Positions 34,377-44,728 are shown, counted from the first letter of the stretch. The stretch is DNA of 64,000 nt from Christiangramia oceanisediminis (GCF_022570735.2 NZ_JANCNS010000001.1:1550001-1614000), one strand, 5' to 3'. The notes: generated from the letters alone by a model not told the origin. Translations and numbers: made by a program.

Positions 34377-35750
34377 ATGAAAAAGAGATTTCTAGCACTA
34401 TTTGCAGTTGCCTTAATGGGTACAGGGGCTATAAATGCACAGTCTGGTGATTGTGCGACCATGGCAGCACTTGCCTATGACGATGCTAAAGCCAAAAATT
34501 ACGATGCTGCCTATCCTGCCTTATTAAAGGTAAGGGAAGAGTGTCCTAAATATAGTTTAGCGACTTATCAATATCTAGAAAGAGCCATTAATCATAAATT
34601 GGAGTCTGCTACCGGACAGGAGAAGGAAGATCTTGTGGAAGAGATGATCGCTGTTTGGGAAGACAGGTTAGAGCTTTACCCAGAGAAAACCGAAAAAGGT
34701 AAAGTTTATTCTGATATCGCTCTTTTACAATTTGATAATAAAATAGGAACCAAAGCCGAGCAATACGAAGCTTTTGATAGAGCCTATACTGAAGATAAAG
34801 ATAATTTTACCAGTCCTAAAGGTCTTTACGCTTATTTCGACCTTATGGTGGAGATGCAGGACGCCGGTGAAAGATCATTACAGGATGTTTTCGAAAACTA
34901 CGATAGAGTATTCGCGAAGATCGAAGAAGAGGAGAACGATGCGGCTGAAAATCTTGCCCCGCTTTTGAAGAAGCAGGAAGAAGGTGCAGACCTTACTTCT
35001 AAAGAAGAAAAGCAGATCAAGTATGCCGAGATCAACCTTTCCAACTATTCTAAGGTAAAAGAGGCTATTAATGCCAAACTGGGTGCCAGAGCAGATTGTG
35101 AAAACCTGATCCCTCTGTATAATAAAGACTTTGAAGAAAAGAAAACTGATGTTGATTGGTTGAAAAATGCCAACGCGAGACTTTCAGCTAAAGATTGTAC
35201 TGAAGATCCATTATTCATCCAGGTTTCTGAAGCACTTCACCAGTTGGAGCCTTCTGCAAAATCTGCCTATTCTTTAGGTCAGCTTGCTGAGTCTGAAGGT
35301 GACTATACTAAAGCTCTTAAGTATTATAACCAGGCTGCCGAATTGGAGACTAATAAGTCAGACCAGGCTAAGATCTACTATAGAATTGCGAATAACTATA
35401 AGGATAAAGGAAACTTTAGCCAGGCGAGAAGTTTTTATAACAAAGCTTTGAATGCAAGACCTTCAATGGGTAGTGCTTACCTTCAGATTGCGAGCATGTA
35501 TGCACAGAGTGCAAACAACTGTGGTGATGATACGTTCTCAAAAAGAGCTGTATACTGGTTAGCTGCAGATTATGCTTCTAGAGCTGCAAGGGTAGATCCT
35601 TCGATCGCTAGTAACGCAAACCAGGCTGCAGCTGCCTATAAAGGTAGAGCGCCTCAGAAGTCAGACGTGTTCCAGTCTTCTTACTCAGTTGGAGATAATA
35701 TCTCATTCAGCTGTTGGATTGGAGAGAGCGTTCGAGTTCCGAACCAATAA
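34377..35750 (+). CDS. Exported tetratricopeptide-repeat protein
   Basis: 457-residue periplasmic protein. I chose ATG 34377 over a TTG at 34350, since it starts a clean signal peptide (KKRFLALFAVALMGTGAINAQ). An N-terminal helical region with conserved Cys residues (SGDCATM, REECPKYS) is followed by TPR units at about 310-410 (ALKYYNQAAELE, ARSFYNKALNARPSMG). The C-terminus SFSCWIGESVRVPNQ carries one more Cys. It probably scaffolds an envelope complex. lptC starts one base after the stop. Confidence 0.87.
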   Translation: MKKRFLALFAVALMGTGAINAQSGDCATMAALAYDDAKAKNYDAAYPALLKVREECPKYSLATYQYLERAINHKLESATGQEKEDLVEEMIAVWEDRLELYPEKTEKGKVYSDIALLQFDNKIGTKAEQYEAFDRAYTEDKDNFTSPKGLYAYFDLMVEMQDAGERSLQDVFENYDRVFAKIEEEENDAAENLAPLLKKQEEGADLTSKEEKQIKYAEINLSNYSKVKEAINAKLGARADCENLIPLYNKDFEEKKTDVDWLKNANARLSAKDCTEDPLFIQVSEALHQLEPSAKSAYSLGQLAESEGDYTKALKYYNQAAELETNKSDQAKIYYRIANNYKDKGNFSQARSFYNKALNARPSMGSAYLQIASMYAQSANNCGDDTFSKRAVYWLAADYASRAARVDPSIASNANQAAAAYKGRAPQKSDVFQSSYSVGDNISFSCWIGESVRVPNQ

Positions 35751-35751
35751 G

Positions 35752-36321
35752 ATGAAGCTTACATATAGCAATATAATTTCAGGCATTGTCACGCTTATCG
35801 GCGTGACAATGCTTTTTTCATGTGAAGGTAATTTGCAGGAGGTTAGGGCGTTTAGTCTTGAGGAGGATGCGCCGCAGGCCATTGCTGAAGGTATCAATCT
35901 TAAATATACCGATTCAGGAAGGCTCGTCGCTACCCTCTCCAGCCCTAAAATGCTGGATTATACCAATAAATCCTTTCCGTACCGCGAATTCCCAGATGGC
36001 CTGATGGTTGAGTTCTTCGATGAGGAGAACCGGAAGAACACCGTGGAGGCTGATTATGGGATCGTATATGAGCAAACCAACCTGATCGATCTACAGGGGA
36101 ATGTTAAGATCTTAACGGCCGATAGTACCAAGCTTGAGGCAAGCCAGTTGTTCTGGGATCAGGACAGGAGCTGGGTATTTACTGATAAACGCAATATTAT
36201 TCGCTTTCCAAATGGGGCTTTAAATGAAGGTCTTGGTTTTGATTCTAATCAGGATTTCAGTAATTTCCGTTCAAGAACCAACACTGGTGTACAAATAATT
36301 GAAGAAGAAGCCGATGAATAA
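35752..36321 (+). CDS. lptC: LPS export protein LptC
   Basis: 189-residue periplasmic-side LptC of the lipopolysaccharide transport bridge. I chose ATG 35752, one base after the TPR stop; an upstream in-frame start would add residues translated from the TPR gene. The N-terminus has a lipobox-like MLFSC, so it may be a lipoprotein rather than the helix-anchored E. coli form. The OstA-like beta fold shows ADYGIVYEQTNLIDLQGNVKI and LEASQLFWDQDRSWVFTDK, typical of the family. Confidence 0.88.
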   Translation: MKLTYSNIISGIVTLIGVTMLFSCEGNLQEVRAFSLEEDAPQAIAEGINLKYTDSGRLVATLSSPKMLDYTNKSFPYREFPDGLMVEFFDEENRKNTVEADYGIVYEQTNLIDLQGNVKILTADSTKLEASQLFWDQDRSWVFTDKRNIIRFPNGALNEGLGFDSNQDFSNFRSRTNTGVQIIEEEADE

Positions 36322-36505
36322 ATTTTTCAGGTATTTTGAATATGCTTATCTCTTTTTCGCAGCATTTTTCATTTTTGAGGCAATCAGGATCTGGAATACA
36401 GAACGCAACAGAGCATATTTGTTCCTGTTCTTTGTTTGTATAGCTATTTTCATGTTCTTTTTTAAAAGGCGATTCCGAAGAAAATATGAGGATCGTAATA
36501 AATAG
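36314..36505 (+). CDS. 63-residue membrane protein after lptC
   Basis: Two hydrophobic helices (about 11-28 and 36-51) and a basic tail (KRRFRRKYEDRNK). I chose ATG 36314, which overlaps the lptC end by eight bases; a TTG at 36299 is possible but less likely. It sits between lptC and a CBS-domain protein in one operon. Function unknown. Confidence 0.75.
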   Translation: MNKFFRYFEYAYLFFAAFFIFEAIRIWNTERNRAYLFLFFVCIAIFMFFFKRRFRRKYEDRNK

Positions 36506-36510
36506 GCCCG

Positions 36511-37797
36511 ATGGAGGTTGATATACTTATAATTATTTGTGCTCTCCTGCTCTCCGCTTTCTTTTCAGGTATGGAGATCGCTTATGTTTCTTCCAATAAG
36601 ATCTATATCGAGATCGAAAAAAGGCAGAACGACTTTCTTGCCAAGGTGTTGAAAAGGCTTACCAAAAAGCCGTCGAAGTTCATCGCGACCATGTTAGTGG
36701 GTAACAATATTGCCCTGGTGATCTACGGATTTTTTATGGGGGATCTTTTAATGGAGTGGCTTAGGGGTATAGAATCTGGCAGTTCTTTAATTAATTACAT
36801 TATCACCGATCTAAGCCTTTTAACCCAAACGATCATTTCTACTCTTATTATTTTGCTTACTGCTGAATTTCTTCCAAAGGTATTCTTTCAGATCTATGCC
36901 AATACGATGCTGAAATTCTTTGCGGTACCGGCGTACATTTTCTATTTGCTGTTCAGCTTTATTTCCTCTTTTATCATTTGGATTTCAGATATTATTCTGA
37001 AGCGTTTTTTCAAGACCGAAGGTGATGAGGTTCAGCTGGCCTTTAGCAAGGTTGAGCTTGGAAATTTCATCAGTGAACAGATGGAAACTGTAGAGGAACA
37101 TGAGGAAGTGGATAGTGAGATACAGATCTTTCAGAATGCACTGGAATTTTCAGAAATAAAGGCTCGTGAGGTGATGATCCCGCGAACAGAGATCATAGCA
37201 GTAGATCAGAACCAGGCACCAAAGGACCTGATCGAGACATTTACCGAGACCGGACTTTCAAAACTGCTCGTTTATAACGAAACCATAGACGATGTGATTG
37301 GTTATGTGCATTCGTTTGAGTTGTTCAAGAAACCAAAATCCATCAATTCTATTTTGCTTCCGGTGATCTTCGTCCCTGAAACCATGTGGATAAAGGACGT
37401 ACTGAATATCCTTATCAAAAAGCGCAAAAGTATCGCCGTGGTGATCGATGAATATGGAGGAACCAGCGGAATGATGACCGTGGAAGACATTGTGGAAGAA
37501 TTGTTTGGAGAGATTGAGGACGAGCATGATTCGGCAGTGATGATCGAAGAAAAACTGGATGATGGTCATTTTAAATTTTCTGCAAGGCTGGAGGTCGATT
37601 ACCTTAATGAGATCTATAAATTAGAAATCCCGGTTGGAGAGAACTACGAGACTTTGAGTGGTTTTATCGTTAATCATACCGAAGAAATCCCGCAGCAGGG
37701 AGATATTATTCAAATAGAGGATTTCGAGATAAAAATCCTGGAAACTTCCAATACAAAAATCGAACTGGTAGAGCTCAAAACCGACTCTGGAAATTAG
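36511..37797 (+). CDS. CorC/HlyC-type membrane protein with DUF21 and CBS domains
   Basis: 428-residue inner-membrane protein. An N-terminal DUF21 block (about 1-165, three to four helices, SAFFSGMEIAYVSSNK) precedes a tandem CBS pair (about 200-325, MIPRTEIIAVD and VVIDEYGGTSGMMTVEDIVEE) and a C-terminal CorC_HlyC domain. These proteins act in magnesium/cobalt efflux or metal homeostasis; the hemolysin name is historical. The start is six bases after the small membrane protein gene. Confidence 0.92.
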   Translation: MEVDILIIICALLLSAFFSGMEIAYVSSNKIYIEIEKRQNDFLAKVLKRLTKKPSKFIATMLVGNNIALVIYGFFMGDLLMEWLRGIESGSSLINYIITDLSLLTQTIISTLIILLTAEFLPKVFFQIYANTMLKFFAVPAYIFYLLFSFISSFIIWISDIILKRFFKTEGDEVQLAFSKVELGNFISEQMETVEEHEEVDSEIQIFQNALEFSEIKAREVMIPRTEIIAVDQNQAPKDLIETFTETGLSKLLVYNETIDDVIGYVHSFELFKKPKSINSILLPVIFVPETMWIKDVLNILIKKRKSIAVVIDEYGGTSGMMTVEDIVEELFGEIEDEHDSAVMIEEKLDDGHFKFSARLEVDYLNEIYKLEIPVGENYETLSGFIVNHTEEIPQQGDIIQIEDFEIKILETSNTKIELVELKTDSGN

Positions 37798-37892
37798 CTT
37801 TTAAAAGTTAAGAATTTGCTAATTTTAAATTTTATTATTAGGCTAAAAACCTTATTTTCGCCCCCTATATTTTTCGATAAACTTAAATTCTA

Positions 37893-40013
37893 ATGGCAGT
37901 ATTAAATAAAATCAGACAAAGGTCTGTTTTCTTGATTATTATCATTGCATTGGCCTTATTTTCATTTGTTCTTGCCGATGTGATCAGAAATGGAGGAATG
38001 GGATCTCAAAGTTCTCAAAATGTGATAGCTACGGTTAATGGTAAAGAGATCGCTAGAGAGGAATTTGCGCGTAATGTGGAGGCCTTTGAAAGAAATATGG
38101 GTGGAAACATGAGCACTACCCAGGCGGTAAACCGTGTTTGGGATCAGAAATTAAGAGAAGTGATCATCGAGCAGGAATTGGAGAAACTTGGGATTAGAGC
38201 TGGTGAAGGACAGGTGACCAACCTGGTTCGTACTCAAATGGCCGGAAACCCGAATTTCATGAACGAGGCCGGTATGTTCGACGAGAACAGGTTAAGAGAA
38301 TACGTTGCCAATTTAAGAGAGACTTCTCCACAGGCTTACGAGCAATGGCAGAATTTCACCTCTAATCTTGCCAATACTGCCAGGATCAATACCTATTATA
38401 ATATGGTTAGTGCCGGTGTAGGTGCAACCTTGCTGGAAGGTGAGCAGGCTTACCGAATGATGAACGACAATATCAATATGAAATTCGTTCAGTTACCATA
38501 TTCATCTATTCCTGATAGCGAAGTAGAGGTGACAAAATCTGATATTAAGAACTATATTGAAGAGCATCCTGCTCGTTTCGAAACCGAAGCTTCCAGAAAC
38601 ATTCAGTATGTGATCTTTGAAGAAAACGCTTCAGAAGAAGATAAGAATGAAGCTCGTGAATCATTAACTGCACTTCGCAACCAGCGAGTGGAGTACAATG
38701 CTGCGATTGGAGCGAACGATACCTTGCCAGGTTTTGACAGTACCAACGACTATGCAGAATTCGTAGCGAATAACTCAGACCTTCCATTTGAAGATCGTTT
38801 TAAGTTCAGAAATGACTTCACCGGGCCAAATGCCGAAAACATCTTTAATCTCGAAGAAGGAGAAACTTTTGGACCTTATGAAGAGAATGGATACTGGAAA
38901 TTGAGCAAGGTTATCGAAACCAAGAACATTCCAGATTCAGTACAGGCCAGCCATATTCTTATTTCCTACGAAGGAACTCAGTTAGGTGCAGGTTCTGGAA
39001 GAACCAAGGCTGAAGCTGAAGCCCTTGCCGATAGTCTTGCTGGTGTGGTAAGAAATAACAATGATAAATTTGCTGAACTTGCTTCAGAATATTCAGCCGA
39101 TACTTCTAACAAGGAAGAAGGCGGAGACCTTGGATACTTCACTCCAGGAATGATGATACCTGAATTTGAAGAATTTGCTTTCAATAATTCAACCGGAGAA
39201 GTTGGGGTGGTTGAGACTCAGTTTGGTTACCATGTGATTTCTATTGAAGATCAAACCGAAACTGCCAGAGCGGTGAAGGTTGCAACCCTCGCGAGAGAGA
39301 TCGATGCATCAGAAAAGACCATGAACGACCTGTTCAACGAGGTAACCAAGTTCGAGATCGCTTCTTCTGAAGGTGATTTCGCTGAAGTTGCAAAAGCCGA
39401 TAATTACGACGTAAAAACCGTTCGTGACGTAAAGGCTTTAGATGAAAATATTCCCGGTGCAGGCGCTCAGAGAAGAGTGATCCAGTGGGCATTCGAAGAT
39501 GAAGCTGAAGTTGGGGATGTAAGAAGATTCGATACCAATAATGGTTATATCGTTGCCCAGCTTACTTCAAAAAGCAAAAAAGGATTGATGAGCGTGGAAG
39601 AAGCATCTTCTATTGTAACTCCAATCCTTAGAAAAGAGAAGAAAGCTGAAGTCATCAAAGGCAGGTTAAAAGGGAATACGCTACAGGAGATCGCAAACAA
39701 TCACGGTGAAAGCGTTCAAACTGCTGATGCGGTGAACCTGGAAAATCCAACCCTTGCCGGAGCAGGAGAAGAGCCAGAAGTAGTGGGTGCTGTTTTTGCG
39801 ATGGAACCTGGAAAAGTTAGTCAGCCAATCGCAGGAGAAAAAGGTGTTTACGTGGTAGAGCTTGTAAGCAGGTTCGAAGCGCCAGCCATGGACTCTTACA
39901 AAGGATACGCTCAGCAGGAAAGTATGGCACGTCGTGCGCAGGCTTCCATGAGGGTGTTCGAAGCTCTTAAGAAGAAAGCCGATATCGAAGATAACAGAGC
40001 TAAATTCTACTAG
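37893..40013 (+). CDS. ppiD: Membrane-anchored periplasmic peptidyl-prolyl isomerase PpiD-like
   Basis: 706-residue folding factor for exported proteins. One N-terminal anchor helix (about 12-32), a SurA_N-like chaperone region with IATVNGKEIAREEFARNVE, then a parvulin domain (about 350-450: VQASHILISYEG, SNKEEGGDLGYFTPGMMIPEFEEFAF within the family pattern) and a second, degenerate parvulin-like region. The length is as expected. It has a terminator behind it, shared with the convergent isoprenoid genes. Confidence 0.92.
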   Translation: MAVLNKIRQRSVFLIIIIALALFSFVLADVIRNGGMGSQSSQNVIATVNGKEIAREEFARNVEAFERNMGGNMSTTQAVNRVWDQKLREVIIEQELEKLGIRAGEGQVTNLVRTQMAGNPNFMNEAGMFDENRLREYVANLRETSPQAYEQWQNFTSNLANTARINTYYNMVSAGVGATLLEGEQAYRMMNDNINMKFVQLPYSSIPDSEVEVTKSDIKNYIEEHPARFETEASRNIQYVIFEENASEEDKNEARESLTALRNQRVEYNAAIGANDTLPGFDSTNDYAEFVANNSDLPFEDRFKFRNDFTGPNAENIFNLEEGETFGPYEENGYWKLSKVIETKNIPDSVQASHILISYEGTQLGAGSGRTKAEAEALADSLAGVVRNNNDKFAELASEYSADTSNKEEGGDLGYFTPGMMIPEFEEFAFNNSTGEVGVVETQFGYHVISIEDQTETARAVKVATLAREIDASEKTMNDLFNEVTKFEIASSEGDFAEVAKADNYDVKTVRDVKALDENIPGAGAQRRVIQWAFEDEAEVGDVRRFDTNNGYIVAQLTSKSKKGLMSVEEASSIVTPILRKEKKAEVIKGRLKGNTLQEIANNHGESVQTADAVNLENPTLAGAGEEPEVVGAVFAMEPGKVSQPIAGEKGVYVVELVSRFEAPAMDSYKGYAQQESMARRAQASMRVFEALKKKADIEDNRAKFY

Positions 40014-40035
40014 GATTTAGAAAAAAATGATATAA

Positions 40036-40066
40036 AATAAAAACCCGCCAGATGGCGGGTTTTTTT
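40036..40066. terminator. Bidirectional terminator between ppiD and the GHMP kinase gene
   Basis: ACCCGCC (40043-40049) pairs with GGCGGGT (40054-40060), with T tracts on both sides, one on each strand. Confidence 0.88.
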
Positions 40067-40997
40067 ATAGGATTAAATCTGAATAGTCGAAGATGGTGTC
40101 GTAGCCTTTATTGCGGAAGTACTCCTGGTTTTCACTGCTGCCCGTGGCCAGGATGAAATCTCCGCCCCAGCCGCCAAGGCTTTTTATGCAGCCCGGATAA
40201 TCAGGGAATAGCTGTTGCTTTACTTTTGGAAGCTCTATTGCTTTGGAGATCAAAGTTTCATGGGCCTGTACCAGCATTTCAAATTCCTGGAGGCTATCAC
40301 AGCTAATGATGCTTTCAGTAAGCCCTGAGATCTTTTCTATAAGCTTCTGAAGATGTTCTGGATTCTGGTTGCGATAATGCGCAATGGCTTCCCGGCTGTT
40401 CTGTTTTCGGTTAAGATATACGAAGAAAAGCCTGTCCTTAAAATCAGGATTGAAGTCGGCTGCAAATGATACAGGGCCATTTTTAGTGATCTGAAAAGTC
40501 ACAGGATTATTACTCTGTGCTGCAGCTATATCATAACCGCTTCCGCCAAAACTTTCTTTCAGCAGGCTGTAGGGATCAATTTCAAGCCAGTTGCTGATGT
40601 TGTTGATCAGGGTTGAAGAAGATCCCAATCCCCATTTCCGGTCGAATTCAAGTCTGGTACTTAGGCTGTATGAATTTTCAAATTTCCCTGGATTAGCTCT
40701 AAATGCCGACTGGAGTATCTTCTGTAACTGGTCTGCGATCGTCTTTGCTTCCGGGTCTTTCTGATCTTCCTCGCTCAGGACAGGGTTAAAATGCCCGTTT
40801 TCGGTTCGGAATTTAGCATTGAACCAGATCTTATTTTCTGGATCGAAACTTTTCCACTCTATTTGGTCTTTCTCATCAATTTCGGAAACCTGCAGGCTCT
40901 GTCCCATTCGTGTTGGAAGAGCCAGGGCCTTGGCTCCGTCGAGGACGGCATATTCACCGGTAAGTAAAATTTTTCCGTTGCTGTTGAAATGTTGCAT
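40065..40997 (-). CDS. GHMP kinase of the GYDIA type (mevalonate pathway)
   Basis: 310-residue kinase with the GHMP fold. The N-terminal motif KILLTGEYAVLDGAKALALPT, the phosphate loop GLGSSSTLINN and the name-giving GSGYDIAAAQS are visible. The start codon touches the HMG-CoA reductase stop (TAAATG), so the two are translationally coupled. This context makes it a mevalonate or phosphomevalonate kinase. The C-terminal GGWGGDFILATG loop is typical of the family. Confidence 0.85.
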   Translation of the reverse strand: MQHFNSNGKILLTGEYAVLDGAKALALPTRMGQSLQVSEIDEKDQIEWKSFDPENKIWFNAKFRTENGHFNPVLSEEDQKDPEAKTIADQLQKILQSAFRANPGKFENSYSLSTRLEFDRKWGLGSSSTLINNISNWLEIDPYSLLKESFGGSGYDIAAAQSNNPVTFQITKNGPVSFAADFNPDFKDRLFFVYLNRKQNSREAIAHYRNQNPEHLQKLIEKISGLTESIISCDSLQEFEMLVQAHETLISKAIELPKVKQQLFPDYPGCIKSLGGWGGDFILATGSSENQEYFRNKGYDTIFDYSDLIL

Positions 40998-42311
40998 TTA
41001 GGCTCTCAGTTTTTCCAGTTGTTCGATCACGCTGCTGTGCGTAATGGTGTGATGGGTAAAGAATTCGATCATTTCGGTCTTTTCCTGTTCAGTGGCCTGG
41101 TGCTGGTTCAAAATATTCATCAGGTGCATTTTCATATGGCCCTGCTGAATTCCGGTAGTGATAAGAGATCTCAGGGCGGCGAAATTCTGAGCCAGTCCTG
41201 CAGCTGCGGTAATTTCCATCAATTCGCTGGCTGAAGGCCTTTGAAGGATATCCAGAGCCAGTTTCACCATCGGGTGGAGACTGGTAAGTCCGCCTACCGT
41301 ACCCAGTGCCAGTGGAATTTCCATCCAGAATTTAAAGATGCCGTTCTCGATGCTTGCGTGGGTTAAGCTGGTGTATTGACCATCCTTAGAAGCAAAGGCA
41401 TGAACTCCCGCTTCAACGGCTCTAAAATCATTCCCCGTAGCCAGAACCACCGCATCAATGCCATTCATTACTCCTTTATTATGGGTCACTGCCCTGTAAG
41501 GTTCGATCTCGGCTATTTTTACCGCTCTTACGAACTTTTCGGCGAATTCTTCACCGCTCATTTGGGAGTTTTCTGATAAGTCTTCAACAGGGCAGCTTAC
41601 TTCAGCGCGAACCAGGCATTCCGGAACATAGTTGGAAAGTATGCTCATTACCACCTGTATGTCCTGGCCGGAGGTTAAAATTTCAGAAGATTTGGCTTCA
41701 GCCTGAAGAACTTCCGCGAATTTTTCAAGACAGGAATTGATGAAATTAGCTCCCATGGAATCCCGGGTGTCGAAATGCGCAAATAACTGGTAGTAGTTCT
41801 CCAGTTCAGCAGTTTTGTCTACAAGACTAATGTCAAGAATACCACCACCACGCTTTTCCATATTGGCGGTAATTGGCCTGACAGCATCGTAAAACTTCGG
41901 TTTTATGTTCTTGATGAATTGCTGAAGTTCTGGCTTTTTACCCTGGAACATAAAATGAACCTGGCCAATCTTTTTGTTGTTGATGACACGGGTTTTGAAT
42001 CCGCCTCGCTCACTCCAGAATTTAGCAGCCTTGCTGGCCGCTGCTACAACCGAAGATTCTTCGATCACCATTGGCAGGGTGTAGTAGCGTTCGTTGATCA
42101 AAAAGTTGGGAGCCAGTCCCAGCGGCAGGTAAAAATTACTTACCGTGTTCTCAATGAACTCATCGTGGAGCTGTTGAAGTTTTTCATCATCGTTCCAGTA
42201 TTTCTTCAAGGTATCTATAGCCTCAGCCCGATCATCCAGGTAATTTTTAACCAGCCATTCAATTTTCTGGATCTTGGTGAGTTTCGAGAATCCGCTTACT
42301 GCTTTTGTCAT
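40998..42311 (-). CDS. mvaA: Hydroxymethylglutaryl-CoA reductase, class II
   Basis: 437-residue enzyme that interconverts HMG-CoA and mevalonate. Class II features: ENTVSNFYLPLGLAPNF with the catalytic Glu, DSMGANFINS, HNKGVMNGIDAVVLA with the catalytic Lys, and AAAGLAQNFAALRSL near the end. Although class II enzymes are often called degradative, the neighbouring GHMP kinase shows it serves isoprenoid synthesis here. It has a good -7 element just upstream. Confidence 0.92.
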   Translation of the reverse strand: MTKAVSGFSKLTKIQKIEWLVKNYLDDRAEAIDTLKKYWNDDEKLQQLHDEFIENTVSNFYLPLGLAPNFLINERYYTLPMVIEESSVVAAASKAAKFWSERGGFKTRVINNKKIGQVHFMFQGKKPELQQFIKNIKPKFYDAVRPITANMEKRGGGILDISLVDKTAELENYYQLFAHFDTRDSMGANFINSCLEKFAEVLQAEAKSSEILTSGQDIQVVMSILSNYVPECLVRAEVSCPVEDLSENSQMSGEEFAEKFVRAVKIAEIEPYRAVTHNKGVMNGIDAVVLATGNDFRAVEAGVHAFASKDGQYTSLTHASIENGIFKFWMEIPLALGTVGGLTSLHPMVKLALDILQRPSASELMEITAAAGLAQNFAALRSLITTGIQQGHMKMHLMNILNQHQATEQEKTEMIEFFTHHTITHSSVIEQLEKLRA

Positions 42312-42331
42312 TCTTTAAAAATTTCAAAGCC

Positions 42332-42339
42332 CAAAGATA
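42332..42339 (-). promoter_or_regulatory. -7 element (TATCTTTG on the minus strand) of mvaA
   Basis: Perfect TATnTTTG match 20 bases before the mvaA ATG, so the leader would be short. No clear -33 TTTG was found. Confidence 0.5.
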
Positions 42340-42498
42340 CAATTCCTATTTTTTAAGATCGAAGGAAATCCGCTATTCACCCCCCGCCGACGCCCTGCAT
42401 TGTTTTTAACAATTCCTTAGTATTTAACAAACTGGAATATCATTTTTTGGTTAAATTTTAGTAAACTTGGCCTTCGTTAAAATATTCTTATAATTTAT

Positions 42499-44712
42499 AT
42501 GAAATTCCCTACATTTTTAGTTGCCTTTTTGATCGCAACTTCATCTGTGCTTCAGGCACAAAAAAAGCAAGTAAGTCTCGAGGAAATATGGAGTGGAGCA
42601 TTCAGAGAGGAAAGGCTTCAATCCCTACAATCTCTTAATAATGGAGAGGAATATGTGGTTTTGAACAGGGACAGGAATTCGGGGTCTGTAAGTATAGATG
42701 TTTATTCCTATAAAAGCGGTGAAAAAACCAGGACGCTGGTGAACTCGACAGATATTCCTGAAATCGATTCGTTCCAGGCTTTCAAATTCAGTAAAAATGA
42801 AAATAAGGTCCTACTTTCAACAGAAGTGGAGCCGATCTACAGGAGATCTTCGAGAGAGATTTTTTATGTTTATGATATTGCATCTAAAAAGCTAACAAAA
42901 GTTAGTGATCAAAAGATCCAGGAGGCATCTTTTTCTCCAGATGCATCCAAGATCGCTTATGTACGGGATAATAATATCTATATTTTCGACCTAAATAGTG
43001 GCGAAACCAAACAGGTTACCAGCGATGGAGAGATCAATAGTGTGATCAATGGTATTACCGACTGGGTTTATGAGGAAGAGTTTTCGTTCGTGAAAGCTTT
43101 TGCCTGGAATCCAACAGGTGAGAAGATCGCTTATTTGAAATTCGACGAATCTGAAGTTCCTGAATTCTCCATGGATCTGTTCGGAAAAGATCTTTACCCT
43201 TCTCAACATGTTTTTAAATATCCAAAAGCCGGCGAATCTAATTCAAAGGTGAGTCTTCACATGTATGATGTGGCCTCTTCAGCTTCCCAGGAAGTAGATC
43301 TTGAGAATGCGGTAGATCTTGCCTCGAATTCGGCCGATAAGGACGATGTTTTCAGTGCTTATTATATTCCAAGGATTGAATGGACGGCAGATCCAATGCA
43401 ATTAAGTGTACAGGTGTTGAATCGCCACCAGAACGATTTGAACCTCATTTTCGTAAATGCTAAAGATAACTCGTCTAAAGTTGTTTTGAACGATACCGAT
43501 AAGGCTTATGTTGATATTACTGATAACCTTACTTTTCTGGAGGATAACAGTTTTATCTGGACAAGCGAAAAGGATGGCTGGAATCATATCTACCACTATG
43601 ACGAAAGCGGAAAGCTACTGGAGCAGGTAACCGAAGGCGATTGGGAAGTGACTAATTACTACGGCTATGACCCAAAGTCAAAAAGGATATTTTACCAGAG
43701 TACTGAAAATGGTAGTGTGAACAGGGATGTTTATTCTATCCGTTTAAATGGACGATCCAAAACAAGGCTTACCGAAAAGGAAGGAATGAATTCTGCCGAT
43801 TTCAGTGCGGACTTCAGCTATTTCATCAACTCATTTACGAGCGTGAACACTCCTCATGTCTATACCCTTCACAGGGCGAAGGATGGAAAACAGGTGCGAG
43901 AGATCACTAACAATGCCGAACTTTTGAAAAAGGTTGAAGGCTATGATTTCGCTCCAAAGGAACTTTCTACCATCAATGTTAATGGGAACGATCTGAACAT
44001 GTGGATGATCAAACCTTCAGATTTTGATGAAAATAAAAAGTATCCATTATTAATGTTCCAGTATTCGGGACCGGGATCTCAGTCGGTTTCCAATTCTTAT
44101 TTCAACACCAACGATTACTGGTATCAGCTTCTGGCTAATAAGGGCTACATCATTGCCTGTGTGGACGGTCGCGGAACCGGTTTTAAAGGAGCCGATTTCA
44201 AAAAAGTGACTTACCAGGAACTCGGAAAATATGAGGTAGAAGATCAGATTTCGGCTGCCAAAAAACTGGGTGAAAGAAATTATATAGACTCAGATAGAAT
44301 TGGGATCTGGGGCTGGAGTTACGGAGGATTTATGTCTTCCAATGCCATTTTAAAAGGAAACGAAACCTTTTCTATGGCCATCGCGGTTGCACCGGTTACA
44401 AGCTGGAGATTCTACGACACGGTTTACACCGAAAGATATATGAGAACTCCGCAGGAGAATCCTACAGGTTATGATGAGAACTCTCCTTTGAACCACGTTG
44501 AAAAACTTAAAGGTGATTACCTGTTAATCCACGGTGGTGGAGACGATAACGTGCATCTTCAGAATACCATGAGAATGGTGGAAGAACTGGTGCAGGCTAA
44601 TAAGCAATTCGACTGGGCGATCTACCCAGACAGAAATCATGGAATTTACGGGGGCAACACCAGGTTGCATCTATATAATATGATGACAGATTTTATACTC
44701 GAAAAACTATAA
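42499..44712 (+). CDS. Exported S9 family prolyl oligopeptidase (DPP-IV-like)
   Basis: 737-residue exported serine peptidase that removes N-terminal dipeptides. Signal peptide about 1-20 (ending VLQAQ). A DPP-IV-type beta-propeller (about 40-490) precedes the alpha/beta-hydrolase domain, with Ser in GWSYGGF, Asp in GGGDDNV and His in DRNHGI. The propeller EE motif is suggested by WVYEEEFSFVKAF. It lies 16 bases upstream of a POT peptide transporter, so the products are probably taken up directly as di/tripeptides. Confidence 0.93.
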   Translation: MKFPTFLVAFLIATSSVLQAQKKQVSLEEIWSGAFREERLQSLQSLNNGEEYVVLNRDRNSGSVSIDVYSYKSGEKTRTLVNSTDIPEIDSFQAFKFSKNENKVLLSTEVEPIYRRSSREIFYVYDIASKKLTKVSDQKIQEASFSPDASKIAYVRDNNIYIFDLNSGETKQVTSDGEINSVINGITDWVYEEEFSFVKAFAWNPTGEKIAYLKFDESEVPEFSMDLFGKDLYPSQHVFKYPKAGESNSKVSLHMYDVASSASQEVDLENAVDLASNSADKDDVFSAYYIPRIEWTADPMQLSVQVLNRHQNDLNLIFVNAKDNSSKVVLNDTDKAYVDITDNLTFLEDNSFIWTSEKDGWNHIYHYDESGKLLEQVTEGDWEVTNYYGYDPKSKRIFYQSTENGSVNRDVYSIRLNGRSKTRLTEKEGMNSADFSADFSYFINSFTSVNTPHVYTLHRAKDGKQVREITNNAELLKKVEGYDFAPKELSTINVNGNDLNMWMIKPSDFDENKKYPLLMFQYSGPGSQSVSNSYFNTNDYWYQLLANKGYIIACVDGRGTGFKGADFKKVTYQELGKYEVEDQISAAKKLGERNYIDSDRIGIWGWSYGGFMSSNAILKGNETFSMAIAVAPVTSWRFYDTVYTERYMRTPQENPTGYDENSPLNHVEKLKGDYLLIHGGGDDNVHLQNTMRMVEELVQANKQFDWAIYPDRNHGIYGGNTRLHLYNMMTDFILEKL

Positions 44713-44728
44713 TTTAAAACAGACAAAA

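Noticed and set aside
35689-35751. Extended N-terminus of lptC
   Set aside because: The extra residues would come from the end of the TPR gene in another frame; ATG 35752 gives the lipoprotein signal.
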